Part shown: positions 25,702 to 34,651 of the stretch, one piece after another | How the letters are laid out: every line of letters begins with the position of its first letter | How positions within the stretch are numbered: position 1 is the first letter of the stretch | Assembly (NCBI RefSeq): GCF_004519515.1 | Contig: NZ_CP038145.1 | Location: 883,501-947,500, forward strand | Source: Actinobacillus indolicus | GTDB lineage: Bacteria; Pseudomonadota; Gammaproteobacteria; Enterobacterales; Pasteurellaceae | Reading direction: 5' to 3' | DNA length: 64,000 nucleotides | The notes under the pieces: generated by a model | The model's input: the letters and a program-made list of their open reading frames with translations, nothing else | The model's database searches: none | What the model was told of the DNA's origin: nothing | Position numbers and translations under genes: made by a program

Positions 25702-27603
25702 TTACTTGTTGTCTTTCACTTCTTCAAACTCAGCATCTACCACGCCGTCATCTTTTTGACTTTGTTGCGCTTGTTGCTGACCTTGTTGTGCCTGAGCTTG
25801 ACCTGCTTGGATTAACGGTTCAGACGCTTTTACTAGAGCTTCGATTTTCGCTTCGATATCCGCTTTATCTTCGCCTTTCGCTGCTTTTTCTAATGCCGTT
25901 ACCGCTTCTTCGATCTTCGCTTTGTCTGCATCCGCAAGGTTGCTACCTGCTTCAGCGATCTGTTTACGGGTTGAGTGAGCAATCGCATCCGCTTGGTTGC
26001 GAGTTTGAACTAACTCTTCAAATTTACGGTCTGCTTCTGCATTCGCTTCCGCATCACGCACCATTTGTTCGATTTCTGCATCGCTTAAGCCTGAAGACGC
26101 TTGGATCTTAATTTGTTGCTCTTTACCAGTGTTTTTATCTTTCGCAGACACATTAATAATACCGTTTGCATCAATATCGAATGTGACTTCGATTTGTGGC
26201 ATACCGCGTGGTGCTGGGTTAATGCCTTCAAGGTTAAATTGACCTAGTGATTTATTATCCGCTGCACGTTTACGTTCACCTTGTAACACGTGAATAGTTA
26301 CCGCACTTTGGTTATCTTCCGCCGTTGAGAACACTTGCGATTTTTTCGTTGGGATCGTGGTGTTTTTCTCAATTAAGGTTGTCATCACGCCACCCATTGT
26401 TTCGATACCTAATGATAACGGGGTTACGTCTAACAATAATACATCTGTTACATCACCAGCTAATACGCCACCTTGTACCGCCGCACCGATAGCCACCGCT
26501 TCATCTGGGTTTACATCTTTGCGTGGTTCTTTACCGAAGAAATCCGCCACTTTTTTCTGTACTAATGGCATACGGGTTTGACCGCCGACTAAGATCACAT
26601 CGTTGATCTCAGATACGCTTAAACCTGCGTCTGCTAATGCCACTTTTACTGGCTCTAATGAACGGTTTACTAAATCTTCTACTAACGCTTCTAATTTCGC
26701 ACGGGTCACAGTTAAAACCAAGTGTTTTGGACCTGTTGCATCTGCGGTGATATACGGAAGATTTACTTCAGTTGATTGCGCTGATGAAAGCTCAATTTTG
26801 GCTTTTTCCGCAGCTTCTTTCACACGTTGCATTGCCATTGAGTCATTGCGTAAATCTACGCCTTGCTCTTTTTGGAATTCTTCAACAAGGTAGTTGATTA
26901 AACGGTTGTCAAAGTCTTCACCACCTAAGTGAGTATCACCGTTGGTTGCACGCACTTCAAAGGTTTGTTCGCCGTCTAAGTTATCAATTTCGATGATAGA
27001 TAAGTCGAATGTACCGCCCCCTAAGTCATACACTGCAACGATTTGGTTCTCTTTTTTAGAGTCTAAGCCGTAAGCTAATGCCGCCGCTGTTGGTTCGTTG
27101 ATGATACGTTTAACTTCTAAGCCTGCGATACGACCTGCATCTTTGGTTGCTTGACGTTGTGCATCGTTAAAGTAAGCAGGCACAGTAATAACCGCTTCAG
27201 TGACCGGCTCACCTAAAAAATCTTCTGCGGTTTTCTTCATTTTTTTCAATACTTCTGCAGAGATTTGTGGCGGTGCCATTTTTTCGCCTTTTACCGATAC
27301 CCACGCATCGCCATTGTCCGCTTTGGTAATTTCAAATGGCATAATTTCAATGTCACGTTGTACTTCAGAGTCGGTAAAACGACGACCGATTAAACGTTTA
27401 ATGGCAAATAAGGTATTTTTCGGGTTAGTGATCGCTTGGCGTTTTGCTGGCTGACCCACTAAGGTTTCTTTATCTGTATAAGCAATGATTGACGGAGTCG
27501 TACGCGCACCTTCTGCATTCTCAATTACACGTGGTTTGTCGCCGTCCATTACTGCAACACAAGAGTTGGTTGTACCTAAGTCAATACCGATAATTTTTCC
27601 CAT
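25702..27603 (-). CDS. dnaK: Chaperone DnaK (Hsp70)
   Basis: The 633-residue Hsp70 starts with MGKIIGIDLGTTNSCVAV. It carries the ATPase signatures VYDLGGGTFDLSIIE and VILVGGQTRMP, the linker DVLLLDVTPLSLGIETMGG, the substrate-binding domain, and a Gln/Ala-rich tail that ends in the conserved acidic EEVKD-like motif (VVDAEFEEVKDNK). It binds and refolds unfolded proteins in an ATP cycle with DnaJ and GrpE. Two well-formed sigma-32 promoters lie upstream, so heat-shock induction is expected. grpE is not nearby. Confidence 0.98.
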   Translation of the reverse strand: MGKIIGIDLGTTNSCVAVMDGDKPRVIENAEGARTTPSIIAYTDKETLVGQPAKRQAITNPKNTLFAIKRLIGRRFTDSEVQRDIEIMPFEITKADNGDAWVSVKGEKMAPPQISAEVLKKMKKTAEDFLGEPVTEAVITVPAYFNDAQRQATKDAGRIAGLEVKRIINEPTAAALAYGLDSKKENQIVAVYDLGGGTFDLSIIEIDNLDGEQTFEVRATNGDTHLGGEDFDNRLINYLVEEFQKEQGVDLRNDSMAMQRVKEAAEKAKIELSSAQSTEVNLPYITADATGPKHLVLTVTRAKLEALVEDLVNRSLEPVKVALADAGLSVSEINDVILVGGQTRMPLVQKKVADFFGKEPRKDVNPDEAVAIGAAVQGGVLAGDVTDVLLLDVTPLSLGIETMGGVMTTLIEKNTTIPTKKSQVFSTAEDNQSAVTIHVLQGERKRAADNKSLGQFNLEGINPAPRGMPQIEVTFDIDANGIINVSAKDKNTGKEQQIKIQASSGLSDAEIEQMVRDAEANAEADRKFEELVQTRNQADAIAHSTRKQIAEAGSNLADADKAKIEEAVTALEKAAKGEDKADIEAKIEALVKASEPLIQAGQAQAQQGQQQAQQSQKDDGVVDAEFEEVKDNK

Positions 27604-27651
27604 AATTTGATTCCTCTAATATAAATTTGGTTTTTTGTTCAAGTTAGCGAC

Positions 27652-27682
27652 AAGATGGTGCTTTTTCGCGACATTTCAAGGG
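27652..27682 (-). promoter_or_regulatory. Sigma-32 heat-shock promoter of dnaK (proximal)
   Basis: Read on the minus strand: CCCTTGAAA (27682-27674), 13 bases, then CACCATCTT (27660-27652). This fits the heat-shock consensus CCCTTGAA and CCCCATNT with the correct spacer, about 50 bases from the dnaK start. Confidence 0.72.
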
Positions 27683-27747
27683 TAACTCAAACATTTTTCA
27701 AAAAAGAAACGAGAAGTTGTGCTACGTTCCCGCTCAGACGGAACAAT

Positions 27748-27778
27748 AAATAGGGACGAAATTGATGGCTTCAAGGGG
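27748..27778 (-). promoter_or_regulatory. Sigma-32 heat-shock promoter of dnaK (distal)
   Basis: Read on the minus strand: CCCCTTGAA (27778-27770), a 14-base spacer, then CCCTATTTA. This is very close to the distal dnaK promoter of E. coli in sequence and spacing, about 145 bases from the ATG. Confidence 0.8.
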
Positions 27779-27827
27779 AAACAGTGAAAAAAGATCAAAA
27801 AAATCTATTTCGATACGCTAAAAACAA

Positions 27828-27854
27828 AAAAGCACCGAACATATCGGTGCTTTT
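27828..27854 (-). terminator. Terminator of the cold-shock gene
   Basis: AAAAGCACCGA pairs with TCGGTGCTTTT. On the minus strand it follows the cold-shock gene stop by about 17 bases and ends in a T run. Confidence 0.85.
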
Positions 27855-27871
27855 AAGACTATTTCAATAGA

Positions 27872-28081
27872 TTAAAGTACTACAACATCTACTGCAGCAG
27901 GACCACGTTGTGAGTCTTGGATATTGAACTCAACACGGTCGCCTTCTTTTAATGAACGAAAACCTTCGCTTGCGATACCTGAAAAGTGAACGAATACATC
28001 TTTACCACCATTTGCAGGTGTGATGAAACCAAAACCTTTATCAGAGTTGAACCATTTTACTGAACCGTTTAATTTAGACAT
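27872..28081 (-). CDS. Cold-shock domain protein, CspA family
   Basis: This 69-residue protein is one cold-shock domain. The RNA-binding motifs RNP1 (KGFGFITP) and RNP2 (VFVHFS) are intact, and the N-terminus SVKWFN is typical. It binds single-stranded RNA and DNA and can melt RNA structures. The sequence is closer to the CspA/CspC/CspE type than to CspD of E. coli, although Haemophilus annotations often use cspD; I give no symbol for this reason. A strong GAAGGAAG ribosome site precedes the ATG, and a terminator follows. The long upstream leader fits genes of this family that are regulated by mRNA structure. Confidence 0.93.
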   Translation of the reverse strand: MSKLNGSVKWFNSDKGFGFITPANGGKDVFVHFSGIASEGFRSLKEGDRVEFNIQDSQRGPAAVDVVVL

Positions 28082-28403
28082 GATGTCTTCCTTCTATAAA
28101 AAATTTAAATTTGTGTGCTTGAAACAAGCGGTAACGCTAAGGGCTAGAACTTAATTAAGGTAGATATTGGTAGAACTTTCAAGAAACAAATTTAAAACTT
28201 GTAGAACAGGAAGTGCAATAAATAACGAACTTAGGTAAATCGCAATTAGCTTGAGACGCATTAGAACACGTTTAAGTATTAAAAGCGAACATTAAATCGC
28301 AAATTTACAAAATAAATGCACTACAAGCGGTCGAATACTTGGCATTTTTTGCAAATTTCTGCCAAAATCGCACCGCTTGTATTTTTAGAAAGAGAAAAAG
28401 ATT
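28082..28403. other. Intergenic region between the cold-shock gene and trpS
   Basis: This 322-base gap is AT-rich and holds no plausible gene. The part next to the cold-shock gene should contain its promoter and 5' leader (a single uptake-signal core lies at about 28124-28132). The part next to trpS contains the inverted uptake-signal pair and the trpS ribosome site. I see no tRNA, riboswitch or clear cold-box. Confidence 0.6.
28323..28380. repeat. Inverted pair of DNA uptake signals, 58 bp, perfect cores
   Basis: ACAAGCGGT at 28323-28331 faces ACCGCTTGT at 28372-28380, with TTTGCAAA at 28348-28355 exactly in the middle. It is the cleanest of the 58-base pairs. It lies only 24 bases before trpS and so would be in or next to its leader. 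Confidence 0.85.
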
Positions 28404-29432
28404 ATGTCAAAACCGATTGTTTTCAGTGGCGTACAGCCTTCAGGTGAATTAAGTTTAGGAAACTACCTTGGTGCATTACGCAATTGGGTTAAGATGCAAG
28501 AGGAATATGAATGTTTATTCTGTATCGTTGATCTACACGCGATTACGGTACGTCAAGATCCTGAAGCATTACGCAAAGCGACTTTGGATACCCTTGCTAT
28601 CTATCTTGCCTGTGGCATCGATCCTGAAAAAAGCACAATCTTCATCCAATCACACGTTCCTGAGCACAGCCAGTTGGCGTGGATCTTAAATTGTTATACC
28701 TATTTTGGCGAAATGGGACGAATGACACAATTTAAAGATAAATCCGCTCGTCACGAAGATAACGTGAACGTGGGTTTATTTACTTATCCTGTATTAATGG
28801 CAGCAGATATTTTGTTATATCAAGCAAACCAAGTTCCTGTAGGTGATGACCAGAAACAGCATTTAGAAATCACTCGTGATATTGCTAACCGTTTTAATGC
28901 GTTATACGGTAAAAAAGATGCGGAGGGTAATGTAATTCAGCCAATCTTCGCTGTGCCTGAAGTCTTTATTGCCAAAACAGGGGCGAGAATTATGTCGCTA
29001 CTTGAGCCAACGAAAAAGATGTCAAAATCAGATGATAACCGTAATAACGTTATTGGTTTGTTAGAAGATCCAAAATCTGTGGAGAAAAAAATTAAACGTG
29101 CAATGACTGATGGCGATGAGCCTCCTGTAGTGCGTTATGATGTTCAAAATAAACCGGGTGTCTCAAACTTACTCGATATTTTGGCAAGCGTAACAGGCAA
29201 GACAATTCCTGAATTAGAAGCTGAATTTGAAGGCAAAATGTATGGTCACTTAAAAGGTGCTGTGGCGGAAGAAGTTTCTGCGATGTTGAGCCAGCTCCAA
29301 GAGCGTTATCATCATTTCCGTAATAATGAAGCATTACTCGAAAAAATCTACCGTGAAGGCGCAGAAAAAGCGAAAGCAAGAGCAAAAGCGACTTTAGCAG
29401 AAGTTTATAAAGTTGTTGGATTTGTCTCTTAA
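28404..29432 (+). CDS. trpS: Tryptophanyl-tRNA synthetase
   Basis: This 342-residue class I synthetase charges tRNA-Trp. The HIGH-like motif appears in [18 protein letters not shown] (residues about 7-24) and the KMSKS loop in KKMSKSDDN near 201-209. Segments such as [30 protein letters not shown]-like substrate-site residues are present in the expected order. Length is that of the family. An AGAGAAAAAG ribosome site precedes the ATG. The gene is monocistronic: a good terminator follows, then convergent ackA. A tRNA-Trp gene occurs later in the same window with the rRNA operon. Confidence 0.97.
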   Translation: [342 protein letters not shown]

Positions 29433-29448
29433 TTTATCCAAGTAAAAA

Positions 29449-29478
29449 AGCGGAGGGTTATTCAAATAACTCTCCGCT
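29449..29478. terminator. Bidirectional terminator between trpS and ackA
   Basis: AGCGGAGGGTTATT pairs with AATAACTCTCCGCT, closely and with a short loop, flanked by an A run on one side and ATTTTTT on the other. Confidence 0.88.
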
Positions 29479-29495
29479 AAATTTTTTGATAACGT

Positions 29496-30698
29496 TTAAA
29501 TATATTCTGCCGTATATTTTGCAATCACTAATTCTTCATTAGTTGGGATTACATAAGCAGAATGTTGTGAACAATCTGTCGTAATTTGTCCGTACTGACC
29601 AAATCTTGCAGATAAATTGCGTTCCTGATCTAACTCAAATCCTAAAATGGTGAGTTTTTGTAATACTAATCGACGAACTAATTCAGAATTTTCACCAATT
29701 CCACCGGTAAAGACCACCGCATCTAATTTATTGTCTAATAGCATTGCGTAAGCGCCAATATATTTGACTAAACGATGAATATAAACTTCTAATGCAATAC
29801 GACATTTTTCATCTTTTTCATAGTGTTCAGTGATATAGCGGAAGTCACTGCTTGAGCCTGTTAATCCTAATAATCCAGATTTTTTATTAATTAAATCGCT
29901 CGTTTCTTCAGTAGAAATATCTAATTTTTGTTTGAGATAAATTAATAACGCTGGGTCAACATCTCCACAACGCGTTCCCATCACTAAACCTTCGCAAGGG
30001 GTAAAGCCCATAGATGTATCTATACTTTCGCCATTTTTAATCGCAGTAATAGATGCGCCATTACCCAAATGACAGCTAATCATATTTAATTCTGAGCGAG
30101 GCTTACCTAAATACTCAGCCGTTTTACAAGCAATGTAGTAATGGCTAATGCCATGGAATCCGTAACGACGAATCCCATATTTCTCATAAAACTCTATCGG
30201 TAAAGGATAAAGATAAGCATGCGGTGGTAAGGTTGCATGGAAGCCCGTATCAAAGACAGCAACATTTTTATCTTGTAAATGAGGGAAAGCAATTTGAGAG
30301 GCTTTAATCCCCATAACATTCGCTGGATTATGTAACGGAGCGAGTTCAAATAAGGTGGCAAGATTATCAATAACTTCTGGAGTAATAAGTGTTGGTTGGG
30401 AATATTTTTCTCCACCGTGAGTAACTCGGTGTCCAATGGCTTTAATACTTTGTTTTAGAGCAGGGTAATCGGAGAGAATTTTGTTAGTAACGAAATTAAG
30501 AGCATCGGCATGATTGGCTTTATCGGCAAGTTGGGCTTGGTATTTTTCACCTTGATATTTCCAACTAATTTTAGCTTCAGGTAAGTGTAAACATTCTGCC
30601 AGCCCTGAGAGCAATGTTTCTTCCGTTTTCGGTTGAATAATAGAGAATTTCAGTGATGAACTTCCGCAATTAATAACAAGTATATGGTGCTGTGACAT
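29496..30698 (-). CDS. ackA: Acetate kinase
   Basis: The 400-residue enzyme interconverts acetyl phosphate plus ADP with acetate plus ATP, the last step of overflow acetate formation. It starts with the acetokinase signature VINCGSSSLKFSI. The second signature region is GHRVTHGGEKY, and catalytic residues are seen in FDTGFHATLPPHAYLYPLP, RRYGFHGISH and HLGNGASITAI. The ATP-binding part has FTGGIGENSELVR. The gene has an AAGGAG ribosome site. Its usual partner pta is not next to it: downstream comes the terminator shared with trpS. It therefore seems to be transcribed alone. Confidence 0.96.
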   Translation of the reverse strand: MSQHHILVINCGSSSLKFSIIQPKTEETLLSGLAECLHLPEAKISWKYQGEKYQAQLADKANHADALNFVTNKILSDYPALKQSIKAIGHRVTHGGEKYSQPTLITPEVIDNLATLFELAPLHNPANVMGIKASQIAFPHLQDKNVAVFDTGFHATLPPHAYLYPLPIEFYEKYGIRRYGFHGISHYYIACKTAEYLGKPRSELNMISCHLGNGASITAIKNGESIDTSMGFTPCEGLVMGTRCGDVDPALLIYLKQKLDISTEETSDLINKKSGLLGLTGSSSDFRYITEHYEKDEKCRIALEVYIHRLVKYIGAYAMLLDNKLDAVVFTGGIGENSELVRRLVLQKLTILGFELDQERNLSARFGQYGQITTDCSQHSAYVIPTNEELVIAKYTAEYI

Positions 30699-30917
30699 AA
30701 ATAACTCCTTACAATTATTACGTTAAGCATTTGAATGATTGCTATATCATTGACCTTAAATACCTTTCAGTCAAGGGTAAAAATGAAGATAAATCAAAAA
30801 TAGATCGAATAGAGATATTTTTAAAGATAGCTCTCCATAACGATGAAAATGCAATGTCTTTTATGCAAAATTCTTGTAAAATCTCACCGCTTGTAAAAAT
30901 TATGATGGTCATTAAGA

Positions 30918-33314
30918 ATGTCGAACAATAGTGAAACGGCTCAAGAAGAACAACAGCCGAAGAAAAAGCCCTATGTTATCCCAACATGTTTAAAATTATC
31001 CTTGCTCGGTGCTTGCTGTGTTGGGTTATATGGTATTTATTTGGATGGAAAGATTCGCTCCAAAATGGACGGCCAAGTTTGGCAATTACCTGCTGAAGTA
31101 TATAGCCGTATTGAGAGTATTCGTCTTGATGACAATCTTACCTTAGAGCAAGTAAAACTGGCTTTATTAGATAATGGCTATCGAGAAGTCTCTTTAATTG
31201 CGACACCTGGCGACTTTAAAATTGAAGGCGATTCTTTGGTTTTACTTCGTCGAGCGTTTTTATTTCCTGAAACACCTGAAGCTCAGCGTGTGCTTCGTTT
31301 ACGTTTTGTGAATGAAAAATTAGCTCGTATTGAAGATTTAGTGCAATTCAAAGAAGTCGATGAATTCCGTTTAGATCCAAAATTGATCGCCATGTTACAT
31401 TCGGATAATGATGAAGAGCGCCAAGCGCTACGCCTTCAGGATTATCCACGTCTCTTAATTGATGCGCTATTACTGACCGAAGATAAACGCTTTTTCCAAC
31501 ATGACGGCATCAGCCCACTTGGTATCGCTCGTGCTTTTTTGACTAACTATCAAGCAGGGCGTACCGTTCAAGGTGGTAGTACATTAACACAGCAACTGGT
31601 TAAAAATCTTTTTTTAAGCAATGAGAAATCATTTGTACGTAAAGCAAATGAAGCGCTCATGTCACTGATTTTGGATTTCCGTTACGATAAAAATCGTATC
31701 CTTGAAACGTATCTGAACGAAATTTATCTAGGGCAAAACGGCAGTTACCAAATTCACGGCTTTGCATTAGCAAGTCAATTCTACTTTGGTCGTCCAGTTC
31801 AAGAAATTAGCCTAAACCAGATTGCATTGCTGGTCGGAATGGTAAAAGGTCCTTCACTTTATAATCCTTGGAAGAATCCTGAAGGGGCTTTAGAGCGTCG
31901 CAATGTAGTGCTGAAAGTGTTACTTGAGCATAAAGTTATCAATGAAGAGTTGTATGAATTATTGAGTAAACAACCACTTGGCGTGAAAGATAAAGGGAAT
32001 ATTTATCGCCAACAGCCAGCCTTTATGCACGCTTTGAATTTAGATATTAAGAGTGAGTTAGGTGAAGGCAAATCTGCATTACTCTCTGGCGCAAAAATTT
32101 TTACGACCCTTGACCGAAAACAGCAACGCTCCGCAGAAATGGCGGTTATCAATGGCGTGGCAGAGCTTGAAAATAGCGATAAGAAAATCAAAGATTTACA
32201 GTCTGCGATTGTGGTTGCAGAATATAAAACGGGTAAGGTTCGTGCTATTGTCGGTGGTGTACAAACCCAATATGCAGGCTTTAACCGAGCGATTCAAACA
32301 AAACGTCAGATTGGTTCATTGGTGAAACCGTCCATTTATGCGATTGCGCTATCCAATCCGCAAAACTTTAGGTTGAACACCCCTGTTAATAACCAACCGA
32401 TTACGATTACCGTAAAAGGAAGTCCGCCATGGTCGCCACGAAATTACGATCGTCGATTTAGTGGCTCTGTTATGTTAATGGATGCACTCGTTCGCTCCCT
32501 AAACATTCCAACGGTGAATATTGGGATGAAAATCGGCTTGAAGAATGTCATTGATAAACAGAAAGAAATGGGATGGGATAACGCAGAGATTCCACCGTAT
32601 CCAGCTACATTATTGGGCTCTTATTCAATCTCGCCTTATGATGTGACAAAATCTTATCAAGTCATTGCTAATGCTGGCTTAAAAGCGCCATTAACAACGA
32701 TTGAAGCCATCATTTCTCCAAGCGGTGAGATGATTTATCAACCTGACTTAAGCAAAACAGGTAAACAGATTTTGCCAGAAGAAGCCTCCATCCAAACGCT
32801 TTATGCAATGCAACAAGTCGTTGAACGTGGTACAGCAAGAAGCTTACAGACGGATTTTGCAAATCTAAAACTGGCAGGTAAAACGGGGACAACCAACAAT
32901 GCACGTGATACTTGGTTTGTGGGCATTGATGGTGAGAATGTAGCAACGGTATGGCTAGGTAAAGATAACAACGGTGATACCAATCTTACTGGCTCAAGTG
33001 GTGCATTGCAGATCTATAAGGAATACTTAAGACGTGCAGAGCCTTTAGCGTTTAAATTACCAAAATCCCCGAATCTTCAATGGGTAGGTATTAATAGCTA
33101 CGGCTCGTGGGATTGCTCAAGCTCCCGCCAAATCCCTGTTTGGAAAGATAAAGGGCAACGTTATTGTACTGGTGGTGCTGTCGTTCAATCTAACCAAAGT
33201 GTCTGGGATGCATTATCTCTAAGTAAAGATAAATCTGCGACCCAACCTGTGAAAGCAGATGAAGCAGAAAACTTACAACAAGCCCCAATAGAAGAAGTCG
33301 CACCTAGAGAATAA
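30918..33314 (+). CDS. mrcB: Penicillin-binding protein 1B (bifunctional glycosyltransferase/transpeptidase)
   Basis: A 798-residue class A PBP anchored in the inner membrane by one helix near residues 25-45. The UB2H domain follows (QVWQLPAEVYSRIE), then the GT51 glycosyltransferase with catalytic Glu in TEDKRFFQHDGISPLGI and QGGSTLTQQLVKNLFLS, and EIYLGQ. The transpeptidase domain has the active Ser in GSLVKPSIY, SLN in RSLNIPTVN, and KTGTTN. It polymerises and cross-links peptidoglycan. The UB2H domain identifies it as PBP1B and not 1A, since that domain is where LpoB docks in E. coli. The start is the ATG at 30918; a ribosome site is weak. An uptake signal lies just upstream. Confidence 0.95.
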   Translation: MSNNSETAQEEQQPKKKPYVIPTCLKLSLLGACCVGLYGIYLDGKIRSKMDGQVWQLPAEVYSRIESIRLDDNLTLEQVKLALLDNGYREVSLIATPGDFKIEGDSLVLLRRAFLFPETPEAQRVLRLRFVNEKLARIEDLVQFKEVDEFRLDPKLIAMLHSDNDEERQALRLQDYPRLLIDALLLTEDKRFFQHDGISPLGIARAFLTNYQAGRTVQGGSTLTQQLVKNLFLSNEKSFVRKANEALMSLILDFRYDKNRILETYLNEIYLGQNGSYQIHGFALASQFYFGRPVQEISLNQIALLVGMVKGPSLYNPWKNPEGALERRNVVLKVLLEHKVINEELYELLSKQPLGVKDKGNIYRQQPAFMHALNLDIKSELGEGKSALLSGAKIFTTLDRKQQRSAEMAVINGVAELENSDKKIKDLQSAIVVAEYKTGKVRAIVGGVQTQYAGFNRAIQTKRQIGSLVKPSIYAIALSNPQNFRLNTPVNNQPITITVKGSPPWSPRNYDRRFSGSVMLMDALVRSLNIPTVNIGMKIGLKNVIDKQKEMGWDNAEIPPYPATLLGSYSISPYDVTKSYQVIANAGLKAPLTTIEAIISPSGEMIYQPDLSKTGKQILPEEASIQTLYAMQQVVERGTARSLQTDFANLKLAGKTGTTNNARDTWFVGIDGENVATVWLGKDNNGDTNLTGSSGALQIYKEYLRRAEPLAFKLPKSPNLQWVGINSYGSWDCSSSRQIPVWKDKGQRYCTGGAVVQSNQSVWDALSLSKDKSATQPVKADEAENLQQAPIEEVAPRE

Positions 33315-33320
33315 AAAAAT

Positions 33321-33353
33321 AATGGAAAGAATATCAATTCTTTCCATTTTTTT
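33321..33353. terminator. Bidirectional terminator between mrcB and ygiD
   Basis: AATGGAAAGAAT pairs perfectly with ATTCTTTCCATT around ATCA, with A and T runs on either side, between two convergent genes. Confidence 0.88.
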
Positions 33354-33357
33354 ATAT

Positions 33358-34140
33358 TTAACCAACAAGTACCGATGTCATACTGATTGAACCAGCAACG
33401 AGCTTATCATTAAATAAGGTCACCTTATTGGATTCATCTCGTTGTGCCATCACGTAAAGTAAAGGCAAATAGTGATCTGGAGTTGGTACAGATAACTCTG
33501 CACTTTCACCAAATTTTTCAAAGTTGATTAACGCATCCACATTATTTTCAGCAATAGCACCATTTATGGCATCTCTAAATTCGTATGCCCAATCATAACC
33601 TGCGCCAACTTGATCGATATGTTCCCAACTAATCGCTCTGAGATTATGCACAATATCGCCACTGCCTAAGATCAATACGCCCTGCTCACGTAAAGGGCGT
33701 AACTTTTTAGCAAGTTCAAAATGCCATTCAGCTGGTTTAGTTCGATCAAGGCTAAGTTGAACTACTGGAATATCTGCATCAGGGTAAAGGTATTTTAAGA
33801 CTGCCCAAGCGCCATGATCAAAACCACGGGTTGCATTCAGCTCTACCCTTTCTGGCGCAAGAAGCTGTTGTAGTTGTAGTGCAAACTCAGGGCTACCTTT
33901 CGCAGGATATACGACTTGGCTAAGTTCTTCTGGAAAGCCGTGAAAATCGTAAATCATTTCAGGATTCTCACCGCTTGCAACTTGCAATGTTGAGCTATAC
34001 CAATGCGCCGAAATACAAAGAATTAGCTTAGGTTTTTCAAAGGTTTGAGTAATTTGTTCAAAGCCTTGGTTAAATACATTATTTTTATCTAATACATTCA
34101 TCGGGTTACCATGTCCGACAAAAAGTGCTGGAGTTCTCAT
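33358..34140 (-). CDS. ygiD: 4,5-DOPA-extradiol-type dioxygenase family protein (YgiD-like)
   Basis: This 260-residue protein belongs to the DODA/LigB-type class III ring-cleaving dioxygenases. Probable metal ligands are in LFVGHGNPMNVL near residue 10 and ISAHWYSS near 46, with further conserved His in RGFDHGAWAVL and TPDHYLPLLYV. The colinearity with E. coli YgiD is high across the whole length (PALFxGHGxPMNVL, GSGDIVHNLR, PVVQLSLD, WHFELxxKL). Bacterial members can open catecholic rings such as DOPA in the test tube; their natural substrate is unclear. The gene stands alone between a terminator and a long AT-rich spacer. Confidence 0.9.
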   Translation of the reverse strand: MRTPALFVGHGNPMNVLDKNNVFNQGFEQITQTFEKPKLILCISAHWYSSTLQVASGENPEMIYDFHGFPEELSQVVYPAKGSPEFALQLQQLLAPERVELNATRGFDHGAWAVLKYLYPDADIPVVQLSLDRTKPAEWHFELAKKLRPLREQGVLILGSGDIVHNLRAISWEHIDQVGAGYDWAYEFRDAINGAIAENNVDALINFEKFGESAELSVPTPDHYLPLLYVMAQRDESNKVTLFNDKLVAGSISMTSVLVG

Positions 34141-34283
34141 TTTGTTATCCTTTGTTTTTTATTGAAACTAGCAACATTCTAAAGTCTTTTTATCTCATGG
34201 GGTATTTAGTAAAAGTAAAAAGAGAATTCAGATGTTATAAAGACTAGGTTAAATTCTGACTATTTTGTGAATAAGATCTCAAC

Positions 34284-34306
34284 TTTCATTTATTTTTGTT
34301 TTATTT
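34284..34306. promoter_or_regulatory. Candidate DeoR-family operator upstream of the gatZ-like gene
   Basis: TTTCATTTATTTTTGTTTT resembles the direct-repeat TTTCRTTT pattern bound by AgaR/GatR-type repressors. It sits about 100 bases before the sugar-bisphosphate aldolase subunit gene. The DNA is T-rich, so this is a weak call. Confidence 0.3.
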
Positions 34307-34330
34307 AAAAAATAATCTGATAACCTTATA

Positions 34331-34357
34331 TTTGAAAATAAACGAAAGTTTATTAAA
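34331..34357. promoter_or_regulatory. Second candidate DeoR-family operator, opposite orientation
   Basis: On the minus strand this region reads AACTTTCGTTTATTTTCAA, which again fits the TTTCG-TTT-TTTCA pattern of DeoR-family sites and is the better of the two. It lies about 50-75 bases before the ATG, where a repressor would act. Confidence 0.35.
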
Positions 34358-34651
34358 GATTTGTAAAACTACATTTGATTTCAAATCGACCATGGGGAAA
34401 ATAGATGAAAACACTCGTCAAAAAACATAAAGAAGGTGAGACTGTTGGGATCTGTTCTGTTTGTTCTGCACACCCACTTGTCATTGAAGCTGCACTACGC
34501 TTCGATCTTCATACCAATAACAACGTCTTAATTGAAGCAACATCAAACCAAGTCAACCAGTTTGGTGGCTATACGGGCATGACACCAGCGGACTTTAAAC
34601 AATTCGTTTATCACATTGCTGAACAAGTTGGTTTTCCACAAGAAAGAATTA

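Noticed and set aside
30731..30931. A 66-codon open frame upstream of mrcB
   Set aside because: It overlaps the mrcB start, includes an uptake signal, has no ribosome site and no recognisable protein pattern. It is most likely leader DNA.
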